From Cavia porcellus (Eukaryota > Chordata > Mammalia > Rodentia > Caviidae), in the NCBI RefSeq assembly GCF_034190915.1, contig NW_026947493.1, positions 46,332,501-46,396,500 on the forward strand: a stretch of DNA of 64,000 nucleotides. The letters run 5' to 3'. The position numbers and the translations under genes are program-made. The number at the start of each line of letters is the position of its first letter. The stretch's first letter is position 1. Shown here in pieces: positions 22,350-47,735 of this stretch. Below the pieces are notes generated by a model, which was not told the DNA's origin, made no database searches, and was given only the letters and a program-made list of their open reading frames with translations.

Positions 22350-23324
22350 AGCAACTGAAATAAAGAGGCAATTCTAGGAAGCTTTGAAGGAATTCAAATT
22401 AGAAATAATCTCCCAGGTAAAAGAAGAAATGATAAAAATAATGAAAGAAATGCTGAACACATCTAAAGAAGACACAGTTAAAAAGTTAGAGGAACCTTGC
22501 AAGCAGGCAGTCGTGAGTTTGATACCTGGCACAGATTTTAAAAAAAAAAGAGGAACAAAGCAAAAAGATAGAATCCCTGGATGAACAATATAAGAAACAA
22601 ACAGAATACATGGAGCAGATTCAAAGAGATATACACTGAAAGTTGTCAAAACCACCTCAACAAAAGTGAAGATAGAATTTCAGACCTTGAAGACAAGATT
22701 GCAGCTAGTAAACAGGAAAGGAAAGATCTTTTGAAAATAACAAGAAATCAGGAAATAACAATTCAATAGCTGTAAGATGATTTAAAAAAACAATGTAAGA
22801 TTGATAGGGATAAATGAAAAAGAAGGGGACAACACAAATGATATCAAGGGGCTATTTACAGAAGTAATAGCTGAAAATTTCCCAAACATGAGAAGGGAAA
22901 CTGACATACGGAGTAGTGAAGCATATAGAACTCCAAATAGCCATAACCAAAATAAAACTACACCCAGACATATAATAATCACCATCCCAGAAATCCAACA
23001 TAAGAATAGAATATTAAAAGCTGTTAGAGGGAAAAGACAGATCACCTGTAAAGGAAAACCTATCAGAATCACAGCAGATTTCTCAATACAATGAAATTAA
23101 GAAGAGCATGGATCAAAGCATTTCAGATCCTAAAGGAAAATGACTTCCAACCCAGATTTATGTACCCCGAAAAACTGTCCTTCAAAATGGATGAAGAAAC
23201 AAGATACTTCCATGACAAAGAACAGATGAAGAACTTCATGATCACCACACCAAGCCCACAAAGAATACTGAAAGACATTCTAGATACATACAGGAAAAAA
23301 CCACTAAGCAAGGCAGACAATTAA
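22350..23324 (+). pseudogene. L1 ORF1 remnant (RNA-binding ORF1p)
   Basis: An N-terminal charged, coiled-coil-like part (KEFKLEIISQVKEEMIKIMK) is broken by a short ID fragment. The central part (SEDRISDLEDKI) and the conserved C-terminal domain (NFPNMRRETDI, PRHIIITIPEI, GKPIRITADFS, FQPRFMYPEKLSF) follow. Frames change several times, and the end is at 23324. ORF1p is the trimeric nucleic-acid chaperone of L1; this copy is non-functional. Confidence 0.85.
22494..22552 (+). mobile_element. ID-like SINE fragment inside L1 ORF1
   Basis: 5'-truncated: begins at CCTTGCAAGCAGGCAG, carries GTGAGTTTGATACC and an A-run, with a probable AGAGGAAC-like TSD on both sides. Confidence 0.8.
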
Positions 23325-25966
23325 ACCAAATGGAAAGGTAAAGAACAGCAGAAAGATAACATGTCAACAGTAAACCAGTATATAACAGTTATAACCATTA
23401 ATGTAAATGGTCTCAATTCACCAATTAAAAGAAACAGACTGGCAGAATGGATCAAGAAATAACATCCAACCATATGCTGTCTACAAGAAACCCATCTAAC
23501 CCAAACGAAACTCACAGACTGAAAGTCAAAGGATATAAAACAATACTTCCTGCAGCAAGAACCAAAAATAAGCAGGGGTATCTATTCTGTTTGCAGACAA
23601 TGTGAACTTTAAACCAAGAATGATCCTAAGAGATAAAGAAGGTCACTACATATTGGTTAGGGGAAAACTTCAAGAGGAAGAGATAACAATCTTAAATATA
23701 CATGCACCAAATTCCAGAGCACCCAGTTACACAAACCAAGTATTAATAGAAAGAAAAAATCAAATTAGCAGTAACACAATTATAACAGGAGATGTAAACA
23801 CACCATTGACACCAAGGGACAGATCAAGGACAGAAAATCAGAAAATAACTGAATCACAACTGTGAGCAAATGGACTTCATAGATATATACAGAGTGTTTC
23901 ATCCAAGGACATCAGAATATACATTCTTCACAGCAGTACATGGGACATTCTCTAAAATAGACCATATACTAGCCCACAAAACATATTTAAGTAAATGCAA
24001 AAGAGTTAAAATTACCTCATGCATGTTATCAGATCATAGCACCATGAAACTAGAAATTAATGATAAAAGAAACTGTCAAACCCCACAAACACATGGAAAT
24101 TGAATAATAAATTCTTGAGCAATCAGTGAGTCACAGGGGAAATTAAAGAAGAAATTAAACAATACCTACAAGCAAATGAAAATATAAATACAATTTACCA
24201 GAATCTGTGGGATGCAATGAAAGCATCCCTCAGAGGAATATTTATTGCACTGAGTTCCCACATCAGGAAAATAGAATGAACACAAATAAACAACCTGTTG
24301 CTACACCTCAGACATCTAGAAAAAGAGCAAGTCAAGCCCAAAGCCAAAAGAAGGGAGGAAATTATACAATCAGAACAGAAACTAATGCAATGGAGACTTT
24401 TAAGAAAACAGTCCAAAGAATCAATGAATCAAAGAGTTGGTCCTTTGAAAGAATAAATAAAATTGATAAGCCTTTAGCCAACTTTATTTAAAAAAGGAAA
24501 GAAAAAGCTCAAATTCATGCAATAAGGAATGGAAAAGCTGAAATCACTACAGACTCTGTAGAAATACAGACGATCATCAACACCTATTTCAAAAACCTCT
24601 ACTCGGTAGGTTTGATAACACAGAAGAAATGGACAGATTCCTAGAAATATATGAACTACCAAAGATGGGTTAAGAAGATGTAAAACTGCTGAATAACACA
24701 ATTTCTATTAATGAAATTGAAAAGGGAATTAAGTCCTTACCTACAAAGAAGAGCCCAGGCCCAGATGGATTCACTGCAAAATTCTATAAGAAATATAAAG
24801 AAGACTTAATGCCGACACTCCTCAAACTCTTCAATGAAATCAAAAGGGAAGCAATTTTTCCTAAGTCATTCCTGGAAGCAAATATTACTCTAGCACCAAA
24901 ACCTGGGAAAGCCTCAACTGAAAAAAGAGAACTACAGGGCAATCTCCCTAAAGAACATAGATGCAACAATCCTCAATAAAATATTGCCAAACAGGATACA
25001 GCAAATATTCAAGATTATACACCATGACCAAGTGGGATTCAACCCAAGCATGCAGGGATGGTTCAACATACATAAATCAATAAATGTAACCTACCATATC
25101 AATAGAGCCAAAAGTAAGAATCATATGATCATTTCTATAGATGCAGAAAAAGCTTTTGATAAGGTCCAACACTCAGTCATGATAAGAATCTTACATAAAA
25201 TTGGAAAAAATGGTCTTTATCTCAATATGACAAAGGCAATCTATGACAAACCAACAGCCAGCATCATATTAAATAGCCAAAAACTGAAGGTCTTTACCTT
25301 AAAATCAGGCACAAGACAAAGATGCCCCTTATCACCACTCCTATTCAACATAGCACTGGGAATGCTAGCCAGAGCACTTAGACAAGAGAAATAAAAGGAG
25401 TAAAGATAGGAAAAGAGGAAGTTAAATTTGCAGATGACATGATACTCTACATCGAAGACCCCCAAAACTCCATTGAAATGCTCCTAGATATAATAAATTC
25501 AGCAATGTAGCTGGATACAAGGTCAATACTAAAAAATCAATAGCATTCTATACACTAACAACAAAATCACTGAGAGAGAAACCACACCCTTCACGCTAGT
25601 GTCCAAAAAATGAAATAGTTAGGAATTAATCTCATGAGAGAAGTAAAAGATCTATACAGGGAAAATTATAATACACTGAAAAAAGAAATAAAAAAAAGAT
25701 CTCAGAAAATGGAAAGCCATCCCTTGTTCATGGATATGAATAATAAATATTGTGAAAATGGCCATTCACCCAAAACTGCTATACAGATTCAATGCAATTC
25801 CAATGAAAATACCATGAACATACCTCATAGATCTAGAGAAATGACTCGTAAAATTCATCTGGAACCAGAAGAGACCTAGAATAGCAAAGGCAATTCTAAG
25901 CAGTAAGGGAAAGGCAGGAGGCATCACAATCCCTGACCTGAAGTTATATTACAAAGCTACTGTAAT

Positions 25967-26073
25967 GGGGGCTGGGGATTTAACTCAGCGGTATAGGTGC
26001 CTGCCTTGCAAGCAGGCAGTCGTGAGTTCGATCCCCGGTACCGATAAAAAGGAAAAAGACCAAAAAAAAAAAA
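25967..26073 (+). mobile_element. ID-like SINE inside L1 ORF2
   Basis: Near-consensus full copy. Perfect 14-bp TSD AAAGCTACTGTAAT at 25953-25966 and 26074-26087. Confidence 0.95.
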
Positions 26074-26589
26074 AAAGCTACTGTAATAAAATTAACATGA
26101 TACTGGAATAAAAACAGATCTGACGATCAATGGAATAGATTAGAAGATACAACCACAACTACAAACACACTCAACCACTTTATCTTTGATAAAGGGGCCA
26201 AATATGTTCACTGGAAGAACGACAGTCTCTTTAATAAATGGTGCTGGAAAAACTGGCTCTCTATAAGCCAAAAACTAAAACTAGACCCATGCCTATCACC
26301 ATGCACTAACTGAAATCTAAATGGATCAAAGCTCTGAATATTAAAACAGAAACACTAAATCTATTGGAAGGCAAATAGGTAAAAATCTTGAAGACATAGG
26401 GGTAGGTAGAGAATTCATGAACAGGACTCAAACCACACAGGAAATACTTCCCAGAATCAATACCTGGGATCATGTCTTACTGAAAAATTTCTACATGTCA
26501 AAAGAAATCTTTAGCATAGTGAAAAGAAAACCCACAAACTGGGAAAAAAATCTTAGTGAACTTTCCCTCAGACAAAGGACTTCTGTCTA

Positions 26590-26642
26590 GCACAAGGTCG
26601 TGAGTTCGATCCCCAGCACTGCAAAAAAAAAAAAAAAAAAAA
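26590..26642 (+). mobile_element. Short ID-like SINE inside L1 ORF2
   Basis: Only the B-box half (GTCGTGAGTTCGATCCCC) and tail remain. Perfect 12-bp TSD GACTTCTGTCTA at 26578-26589 and 26643-26654. Confidence 0.92.
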
Positions 26643-27309
26643 GACTTCTGTCTAAAACATATAAAGAATTTTAAAAAATCAGACTCCCGAATTTCAAATA
26701 CCCAATCCAAAAATGGGCATCTGAGACTAATACAGTTTTCAGATGAAATACAAATGGCAAATACATGAAAAAATGTTCATCATCATGAGTCATTAGAGAA
26801 ATGCAAATTAAAATAACACTGAGATTCCATCTCACTCCAGAAAGAATGTCCAGGATCAAGAAAACCGCCAACAACAAATGCTGGAGAGGCTGTGGGGAAA
26901 AAGGAACTCTCCTGCACTGTTGGTGGAAGTGTAGATTGGTGCAACCACTGTGGAGGTCTGTCTAGAGGTTCCTCAAAAAGCTGGTTTTGGAAGTCCCATT
27001 TTGACCCAGCTATTCCACTTCTAGGCATATTCCCAGAAGAACTGAAAACATTATATCACAGTGATATATGTGCACCCATGTTTATAGCAGCACAATTTGT
27101 AATAGCCAGATCTTGGAAACAATCTGTGTCCATCAACTGAGGAATGGATAAAAAAGTTGTGGTATTTTTATACAATGGAGTACTACTCGGCTATAAAAAA
27201 TGATCACATTTAGATATTTATAAATAAATGGACACAACTTGAGACCATACTCATAAGAGAAATAAATCAAACTCACATTTATAAATACCATATAGTCTCC
27301 CTAGTGTAA

Positions 27310-27970
27310 GAAATGGTAAGAGTACATAAATTTAGGGGCTGGGGATTTAGCTCAGTGGCATAAGCACCTGCCTTGCAAGCAGGCAGTCATGAGTTTGATC
27401 CCCGGTAAAAGATAAAAAGGAAAAAGACAAAAAAAAAGATTTTATGGTAGTCATGATTCTCCATTACACTGTTTTGAAGCCTTATAATGTTTTCATTCAT
27501 TAGTTGGAATGATTTTATTCTAGTTTGTTTAATTTTATTATGTGTGATGGTATGAACAGCTATTTTGAGGAAAACAAGACATTAGGACAGCCATTGCTGA
27601 TTTAGTATCATCTTGCTTGTTTCCATTAGTTCTATCATGTCGTTATCTTATTGGATTTTAATGTGTGATAGTATAAACAAATTTTTTATGGAAAAGGAGA
27701 TAATGTAGTAGCCATTGTTCATTTTTGGTTATTTGGTTCTGAATGCCCTGTAATACTTTCATTCTCTTGATGGTTTTATACTATTTTGTTATGTTTGATA
27801 CTGTTGTATGTGAAGGTATGCTCAACTATTTCAAAGAGACATTATGTTAATTACTGTTAATATCGGATTGTCTTGTGGTGAATGAAGTACTGTGATTGCT
27901 TACATAGTTCTGTTCTGATCTGCTTTGTTCTGTCCTCTTTTGTCTTAATCTCTTTAAAGTAAAAAAAAAA
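27310..27970 (+). repeat. L1 3' UTR (first copy)
   Basis: AT-rich 3' UTR with degenerate internal repetition (TGATGGTATGAACA, TGATAGTATAAACA, GAAGGTATGCTCAAC blocks), ending in an A-run. It is interrupted near its start by an ID at 27335. The same sequence occurs at 33583-34700. Confidence 0.75.
27335..27438 (+). mobile_element. ID-like SINE at the start of the L1 3' UTR
   Basis: Full copy with intact A and B boxes and a tail ending AAAAAGAC plus A-run. No convincing TSD seen. Confidence 0.9.
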
Positions 27971-28035
27971 GTTTGTCCAGCCTGGGTTACAGAGAGACTC
28001 TGACTCAAAAAAATTATATATATATTATATGGTTT

Positions 28036-28114
28036 GTTGTTTTGGTACCGGGGATTAAACTCATGACCTTACGCTTGCCAGGCAGGTGCTTACACCGCTG
28101 AGCTAAATCCCCAA
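28036..28114 (-). mobile_element. ID-like SINE
   Basis: TTGGTACCGGGGATTAAACT and CCGCTGAGCTAAATCCCC on plus. Confidence 0.85.
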
Positions 28115-28579
28115 CAAAAAAATATTATTAATATCTTTTACATAATTCTGATTCCCTTGTCATAACAGCTTAATGCAAGGAAATATTAATATTGTCCATT
28201 ATATAAGTAGTCTCACTGAAGTCTTATGACATCTTACAAGATAATTACCACATTATTTTATGGGTGAATTAAAAAGCCAGTCATAAAACATTACATAATG
28301 AGGGAACACACGGAAGGTTCGTACCTCAGAACCTGTATTGTTAGGCGTTGCTGCTTCTAACCATATTCAGCCATCAGATCAGATCAGTTTTAATTCATTC
28401 TGCTTTGTGTGGGTAACTGGGTGGCTTGCTTCTACTTTCACACTTCTTTTGAGACAGGGCCTTGAACTTGCATCAATTCTGCCTCGTCTCCCAAGTGCCT
28501 TTTTATTGTTATAAGCTTGCTCCAATCACCTTTAAAAGTAGATAAAACACACATCTTTTGGAATACATCGTTTTTGGTT

Positions 28580-28724
28580 TGTTTCTTGAGACAGCTTTTC
28601 TATGAAGTTCAGGCAGGTACTGAACTCACTATGTATGTAGCCCAGGCTGGCCTTGAACTCAGTGAGCCTCCTGTCTCAGCTTCTCCAGTGCTGGTATCAC
28701 AGGCATGTGCCATCACATCCAGCC
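28580..28724 (-). mobile_element. B1-like SINE
   Basis: CTTGAGACAGCTTTTCTATG, duplicated AGGCTGGCCTTGAACTC-type block and CCAGTGCTGGTATCACAGG on plus. Confidence 0.85.
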
Positions 28725-28732
28725 TTTGAAAC

Positions 28733-28802
28733 ACACAAGAGCCTGCTAGGCAAACGTGAGGTTGTGAGTTCCATCCTCGGCACCAAAAAAAAAAAAAAAA
28801 AA
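28733..28802 (+). mobile_element. ID-like SINE, 5'-truncated
   Basis: GCCTGCTAGGCAAACGTGAG, GTTGTGAGTTCCATCCTC and a long A-run. It abuts a minus-strand B1. Confidence 0.7.
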
Positions 28803-28921
28803 GAAACAAATATGAGAACTTCAGGTAATTACTCGACAAATATATTGCATTATGAACTGGCTATATTTCCCACATAAAAAACTAAGATACAGCCAAAAAT
28901 GAAGATTATGACCAAAACTTT

Positions 28922-29022
28922 TTTTTTGGTCTTTTTCCTTTTTATCGGTACCAGGGATCGAAATCACGACTGCCTGCTCACAAGGCAGACTCTTATGCCG
29001 TTGAGCTAAATCCCCAGCCCCA
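28922..29022 (-). mobile_element. ID-like SINE
   Basis: Full-length reverse copy with TSD ACCAAAACTTT at 28911-28921 and 29023-29033. Confidence 0.93.
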
Positions 29023-29061
29023 ACCAAAACTTTCTTAACAGATCAGACTGAATGAACTGGT

Positions 29062-29205
29062 CCTCAAAAATTTCCAGTTGCATGTCTGTAATCCCAGCAC
29101 TTGGGAGGCTGAGGCAGGAGAACTGTTAGAAGTTCAAGGTCTGGGCCTCACAGGGTGTCAAGGCCAGCCTGAACCATGTGAAAGACTGTATCTCAAAATA
29201 AAATA
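29062..29205 (+). mobile_element. B1-like SINE
   Basis: CATGTCTGTAATCCCAGCAC and AAGGCCAGCCTGAACCATGT. Confidence 0.85.
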
Positions 29206-29854
29206 AAATTTAAAAAATTCCCAGTTGGTATGGGATGTTATGACCCCCAATAACATAGTGTTATTAAGGCATATTAAGGAGTGAATAAATGACTACTATA
29301 AAAGAACAGAAAAAAAAACCCAACTCCCTTTGCTGCTACTCAGGTTCAAATAATATTCAATAAACTGAGTTATTCCTAGTGGTTCCTAAAGACCTGCTTT
29401 GATTTAAAAATGTCCAAACCCATAAACAGTAAAAAAATGTTTTTACATTGTGAACTAGCAAAGAAAGGCTGCCTAATGTAAGAGCCCAGATCTTTCCAAA
29501 AGACCACAGTTCTGACATAACTCGAATTCAAACAGCCCCAAACCACAGGGCACCCCCATCAGGATACATTAGCCAGGCCTAGTGGGGGCCGCACAGAACT
29601 CCTGAGGGAAAACCTGTCAAAATGTGGTCCCACCCCACCCCACCCCAGGACCCTGCATAGCGGGTTGCCCTGTGAAAGGGCCTCTGCGCCTCACTGAGAA
29701 GGGAGTCCAGCTGTGGGTGTCAAACACACCACGAGCCTCAGGGACTCAGGTTGCCTCAGGAACACCTCATCTTGCTCACTCTGCTCTTTGGTTTCTTGTG
29801 TGACATTTCAAAGTCTGCTGTGGCTTGTGTCTTCAGGAACAGAAGAGGGGGCTT

Positions 29855-29937
29855 GAGCAGGCTGGGGATGCAGCTCAGAGGCAGAGTCCTTGCCTGGCAG
29901 GCACAAGGTCCTTAATTCAATCCGCAGTATCACAGGA
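29855..29937 (+). mobile_element. Old ID-like SINE
   Basis: GGCTGGGGATGCAGCTCAGA and AATTCAATCCGCAGTA. Closer to the classic rodent ID form (GGCAGAGTCC) than to the GGCATAAGCACC type. Confidence 0.75.
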
Positions 29938-30289
29938 AGAGAACAGGAGTGAACGGGAGAGCTAATCCCAATCAGGATTGAGACTGAGCACCGTGGCTAG
30001 CTGGGAGCCAGATAGCTAGGACAGAGCTGGGTCTGTCCTTAGGGACAAGTGACCTCCCCACTGCTTCATCTGTAGGTTTAAACTCATCTGTGAAGCAGCA
30101 AACCCAGGGGTAGCATGATCTAGGCCAGTGCTGCAGACCTTGGCCAGGAATACTCACTGGACTCCTGGCTCCCCATCCAGTCCTGGGAGCACAGAGGGCT
30201 TCCCCCGGCCCTCGTGCTGTACTATTGTGACAAAGTAATTACAAAGACCTGAACAAAAGCCCACTTTCTCAGAAATGAAGTTTAAACCA

Positions 30290-30886
30290 GAGCAACATAA
30301 ATAAGTTTATTTTTAGCCTTTGTTCACTCGGTTGCAATCTTACTTCCCCAGTTGGCATAGATCACAGATGGCACAGTGAATAAACAACCAGCTCTCAGCA
30401 TTGTTTGGTGCTAAGCATGTTATCTGGCATGTGTCCTAGCTTGGGAGTAGGGACATGGGGCTTAAGACGAATTCAAATAAAGACAAAGGGTTAATTCATA
30501 ACTGAAGAATTAAGCACACTACTAATAATCAAGCTGTAGCTCATGTAAATGAAAACTCCGTTCTGTGAAGAAACTGAGCTCAGGATGGGCAGACATTGTC
30601 CATCTGGGGGCCGAGTAGAAGCTTGCTTCTCCTTAGTCTGGAAATCTAGGACTGTCTCATCCCTGAACTGCAGGGACACCTGTGCCACTTAGGGCAGACA
30701 CCCAGTTTTGGAGCCCTCCCTGTTGCAGCTGACAACTGTGGAAAGCGTGTCCTCAAGAGCCCCTCCCGCAGCCTGGTAGTTGGGGGGCTGGCCGGTGGCT
30801 TTTTCCCATTTCTCTCCTAATGTCACGACCATGTGATCCTATGATGTACCCACAAGAACCAGAGAGAAAGCATCCAAGTCCTATCT
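30290..30886 (-). other. PRDM14: Probable PRDM14 3' UTR
   Basis: Non-repetitive sequence follows the stop codon. The first good AATAAA on the minus strand is at 30311-30306, about 580 bases downstream. The transcript end near 30290 is inferred. Confidence 0.5.
30306..30311 (-). terminator. PRDM14: Candidate PRDM14 poly(A) signal AATAAA
   Basis: Canonical hexamer on the gene strand (TTTATT on the plus strand) in unique sequence beyond the stop codon, followed by T-rich gene-strand sequence. Confidence 0.5.
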
Positions 30887-44221
<13,335 letters not shown>

Positions 44222-45345
44222 CGCGGACTACGCTCGGTGCAGCTGCGGAAAAGCGGGAGCGCATGAGTACGCGGGGCCCCGCCTGCCCGGCTTCTTCCAC
44301 CCCAGCCAACTCCCGGGTCTAAATTAATCGCACCAACTTTCCCCATTCGATCTCACCAGCTCTATCTCACTAGGCGATCAAACCCAAAAGCAGTAAAAAC
44401 AAAGACCCAACGAAAATCTCCCGGGATTTCGGTAGACTGCAAGTTCCTGGTTAGTGTCGCCTTCGCCCAGCGTCTCCAGACACACCTGGACCAGGCACAG
44501 CTGGTTTCCTGTAGCCGCTCTCTAACTTCAGCCCCCAACCCGAATTCTGCAAAATTCGTTTGAGTTCCCTTCACTTTCTTTTGCTCTGCGCCTCCTAAAA
44601 GCTCTCACAGGGTCTCCCGCAAACTCGCTGCCCTCCCGGAATCCGACGGGCAGGGGCCTGGAGCCACGGGTGGGCGGCCCGAAGCCCGGATGGGAGCGCA
44701 GCACCGCGGCCCTGGCTGCGCGACCCCTGCAGGTACTGGCCACCGGGTCGCGCCAAGGGGAGCCACGCGCCGCCTCCGACTCCCTGGGGAATCCGCCTCT
44801 AGCCTTGTTCCCCAGAATCACGTCGCGACCCAATCCGCCAGCTCTCACGGAAGCGCACGCCCTCCAAGCCTGGGAATTAAGGGACGTGGGATCGCCTCTA
44901 GGGAGCCAGCGGAGCGAACCCCAGGCCCAGCGAGGGGAGACGCTTCGGTGGCCGCGGTCCCCACCGCCCTGTCCCCTGCCGCGGTGTCCGTGTGGTAAGG
45001 ACAGCGTCGTAGTGAAGACGCCACCAAGTGCATCTCGGCTGAGGCACGAAGCCCCTTCAGGGCCGGTGGGCCTAGGAGGCAAGATCAATGAGCCCAGTAG
45101 GGAAACCACCCAGGGTCGTGACTCTGAAATTAAAGAACACGGGGTCAGGAGGAGAGGTCAGGCAGGGCGCAGCATCAGCCGGCTCCTCCTGAGCTTCCGA
45201 TGGCGCTCCGCTCCTCTGCTGCGCCTCTCAGGGATCTCAACTCGGGGCCAGAAAGTCTCTTCATAAAAGCTCCCAACGCCGCAAAACGAGCACCGGGCCG
45301 CCCAGGAAGGCTGCGGCCATTGAGCGCGCCCAGCTGGGCACCTAC

Positions 45346-45420
45346 CTCGGCGCACCCAGCTCTCCTGCAGCCGGAACAGCGGCGAGCACTCCCGCAAGCC
45401 CCGAGGGCCTAGGCGGGTTT
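45346..45420 (-). other. PRDM14: Candidate PRDM14 non-coding exon 1
   Basis: A consensus donor (GCCGAG|GTAGGTG on the minus strand) lies at 45346, followed downstream by a good acceptor at 44244-44243. GC boxes lie just upstream at about 45425-45445. PRDM14 is known to start translation in its second exon. The exon is inferred, and its 5' edge is not visible in the sequence. Confidence 0.4.
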
Positions 45421-46651
45421 AAGAGGGAGGTGGGCGGGCGGGGTTCTGAGAGGGCGAGGGCGGCGGAGGGACTGAGCCCACGCGGGTCCCGCGGCCCGGC
45501 ACTCCCCGCCCACCGCTGCCATTGGCCGGCGCTTAGCTCGTCCCCGGGCCCCCAGAGGTCACCCACTTGACGCCTCCTCTCCGCCCGTCCTTCCCGGGGT
45601 CTCCTGAGCGCTAGTCACGCAGCCGCTGCTGCGCGGGCTCGGGCGTCGCGGAGACCGCGGCGGCTCTCTGCGCACCCTAAATTCGCGTCCGGAAGGCCGA
45701 GCTCAGGACCTGGGTTCGCACTCCCGTCTGTAGGTTTCGGAGTCCCAAAAGCCGAGACTGCAGGAAGGCGGCATCAGCCCTTTCCCGGGACCCACTGGCG
45801 CCCGTCCCCGCCGCCCTGAGGGCTGAGACGCGGCGGCCTCCAGGGTCCCGGGTCGGGCACCTGAGCTCGCGACGCCGCGCGCCCCCGACGCTTGCACGGT
45901 CTCGGGTATTCGGGTCGCCTCGCGGCGCTCTGGCTCCTCACGAGGCCTTCTCACCAGGGGTCCCACGTCGCCTCTGGTGACCCCTCCCGAAAAAGTGCGA
46001 CCTTGGACCTAGGGGACTCTCAACACGCAGTCTAGGCCAATAAAAGGCACTTTTATCCCGCATGCCGGCCATTGAGGCGGAGAAAGGAGAGCTTAATTCC
46101 ATTCTCATTCAGAAGAAAACATCCAGGGTGGGGGAAAGCGCTTTACAGTCGCATGACCTTGGCGGCTCCCCGCCACCTCGGCGGCCGCTTCCTCCTTGCC
46201 TTGTGGGGCGCGCGCTGCCTGGAGGCGCTGGGGGCTGGCGGTGCCCCTCATCCGGCCGCCGAGCGGGCCCGGAGACGGAGGAAGACGCGTTCTCTCACCC
46301 AGAGTCGCCTCCACGGGCCCTAGAGCCTCGGCCCCTACCCCCGCCTCGGCAGGTGGCGCCCCTCTCAGTCCCACAGCGCGGACTGCGCCACCGCCGCCCC
46401 TGCGCGGAAGAAGGCGCGGGACCTGGTCCCCCGAGGGCGCGGGCGGCGTGCGTTCCCGACAGCGTCCCCGGTGCCCACCCCTCTGCAGTTGGACAGAGAA
46501 GAGAGGCGGTGGGGCCACTTCCCAGCGGAACTGGGAACAAGGAACCCAGGCTTTCCTTCTCCCCGTCTAGAAACTAGCATCTTGGCCAACATTTAGAAGT
46601 GAGGACTGTCAGGACTTCATCTGAATGCCAAGCACCCCCTTGGGAAAGCAC

Positions 46652-46725
46652 CGTTTTTTGTTACCGGGGATCGAACTCACGACCTCGCTCTCACCAGGCT
46701 GGCTCTTACACTACTGAGCTAAAAT
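46652..46725 (-). mobile_element. ID-like SINE at the CpG island edge
   Basis: TTGTTACCGGGGATCGAACT and CACTACTGAGCTAAA on plus. It marks the outer limit of the PRDM14 island. Confidence 0.8.
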
Positions 46726-46904
46726 TTGTGCCACATCCTTCCGGATCCATGCCCACCTCAGGATTTGAGCCCCACTTGATGCCTGCCAGACCTCTGGGCA
46801 GGATTTAAAGACCAGTTCAGGGATATAAGGAAAGTGTATGTGTGTTCGGCTGTTGTGGGGATATTTTTTAAAGGGCTCAACGGTTGTAGTCTGTTGTTGT
46901 TTGT

Positions 46905-47035
46905 GATAGTCTGTGCAATTCAGGCCGGCCTTGAACTCACTGTGTAGCCCAGACTAGCCTCTAACTTGTCAGTGATCCTCCTGCCTCGGCTTCCTGAATG
47001 CTGGGATCACAAGCATGTGCCACCACGCCTGGCCA
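46905..47035 (-). mobile_element. B1-like SINE
   Basis: AGGCCGGCCTTGAACTCACT and ATGCTGGGATCACAAGC on plus. Confidence 0.88.
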
Positions 47036-47536
47036 AGGCTTGTTGCTTTTTTAGCAGAAGCAACATAAACCCTTATGTGCAGTCTGGTTCTGCAAAGAGA
47101 CGAGACGGAGTTCACTGTATGTATCTTAAATCTTGTTTTAAAATGCTAAAACATGTTTTAAAAAACTTAGAAATAGGTAAACTAAAAAGTGGAAATCCTT
47201 CCTGTACTGTCTCCACCCTCCTCTTTGTTTTTGTTTTGTTTTTTGACACAGGATTTCAAGATGTAGCCCAGGCTGGCCTTGAACTCACAGTGGTCCTCTT
47301 CTGCTCTGTTCTTTGGAGATGATCCTAGTTGACAGTGTGGTGACTGACTCCCTAGCCCCATTCTTTTTTTGGATAACGGGATTGCATTTGGGGCAAGCAC
47401 CTTCCCTCTGCACTTAGTCTCAGCCCCCTACTTTTTGTTTTAGGTGTGGTTTTTTGGTTTTGTTTTGTTTTTTGAGACAGAATATTGTTAAATTCAGACT
47501 GGCCTGGAACTTGTGAATCTCTTGACTCCCAAGTAA

Positions 47537-47542
<6 letters not shown>

Positions 47543-47585
<43 letters not shown>

Positions 47586-47735
47586 TCTTTTTGAGACCAG
47601 GGTTTCACCGTGCAGGTTGGCTGGCCTTGAACTCACTGTGTAGTCCAGGCTGGCTCCAGACTCCCAGCGATCTTTCTGCCTCAGCCTTTCTACTGCTGGA
47701 ATTACAGGCATATGCTACCACTCCTGGACTGTGAT
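47543..47735 (-). mobile_element. B1-like SINE with a 42-base T-run
   Basis: Uninterrupted T-run 47543-47584, then GTCTTTTTGAGACCAGGG and the duplicated GGCTGGCCTTGAACTCACTG-type block. A partial second B1 lies just left (47460-47542). Confidence 0.92.

Larger units (their letters stand above)
23361..27309 (+). pseudogene. L1 ORF2 remnant (endonuclease and reverse transcriptase)
   Basis: Starts at ATG 23361 with ITINVNGLNSPIKRN and meets a stop within about 35 codons. The endonuclease part shows QETHLT, GDVNTPL, EYTFFTAVHGTFSKIDHIL and SDHS. The RT part shows [42 protein letters not shown], the block [14 protein letters not shown] (usual TRQGCPLSP, so one changed residue) and FADDMILY. The C-terminal end (YTMEYYSAIKND-like, then YKYHIVSLV and stop) reaches 27309. 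Multiple stops, frameshifts and two ID insertions disable it. Confidence 0.9.
21510..27970 (+). mobile_element. Near full-length, decayed LINE-1 with monomeric 5' UTR
   Basis: In order: three ~173-bp tandem monomers (to about 22140), ORF1 remnant, ORF2 remnant with endonuclease and reverse transcriptase domains, 3' UTR, and an A-run ending near 27970. ORF1 and ORF2 carry stops and frameshifts, so the copy is dead. ID SINEs interrupt it at 21523-21613, 22494-22552, 25967-26073, 26590-26642 and 27335-27438; at least two of these have clear TSDs, so they arrived later. Confidence 0.9.

Noticed and set aside
44670..45266. 198-codon plus-strand open frame antisense to the PRDM14 promoter
   Set aside because: Lies in a CpG island where GC bias removes stop codons; overlapping frames on both strands are equally long and none resembles a known protein.
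46062..46577. 171-codon plus-strand frame and overlapping antisense frames
   Set aside because: Same GC-bias effect; low-complexity Pro/Arg/Ala-rich product; no splice or start context.
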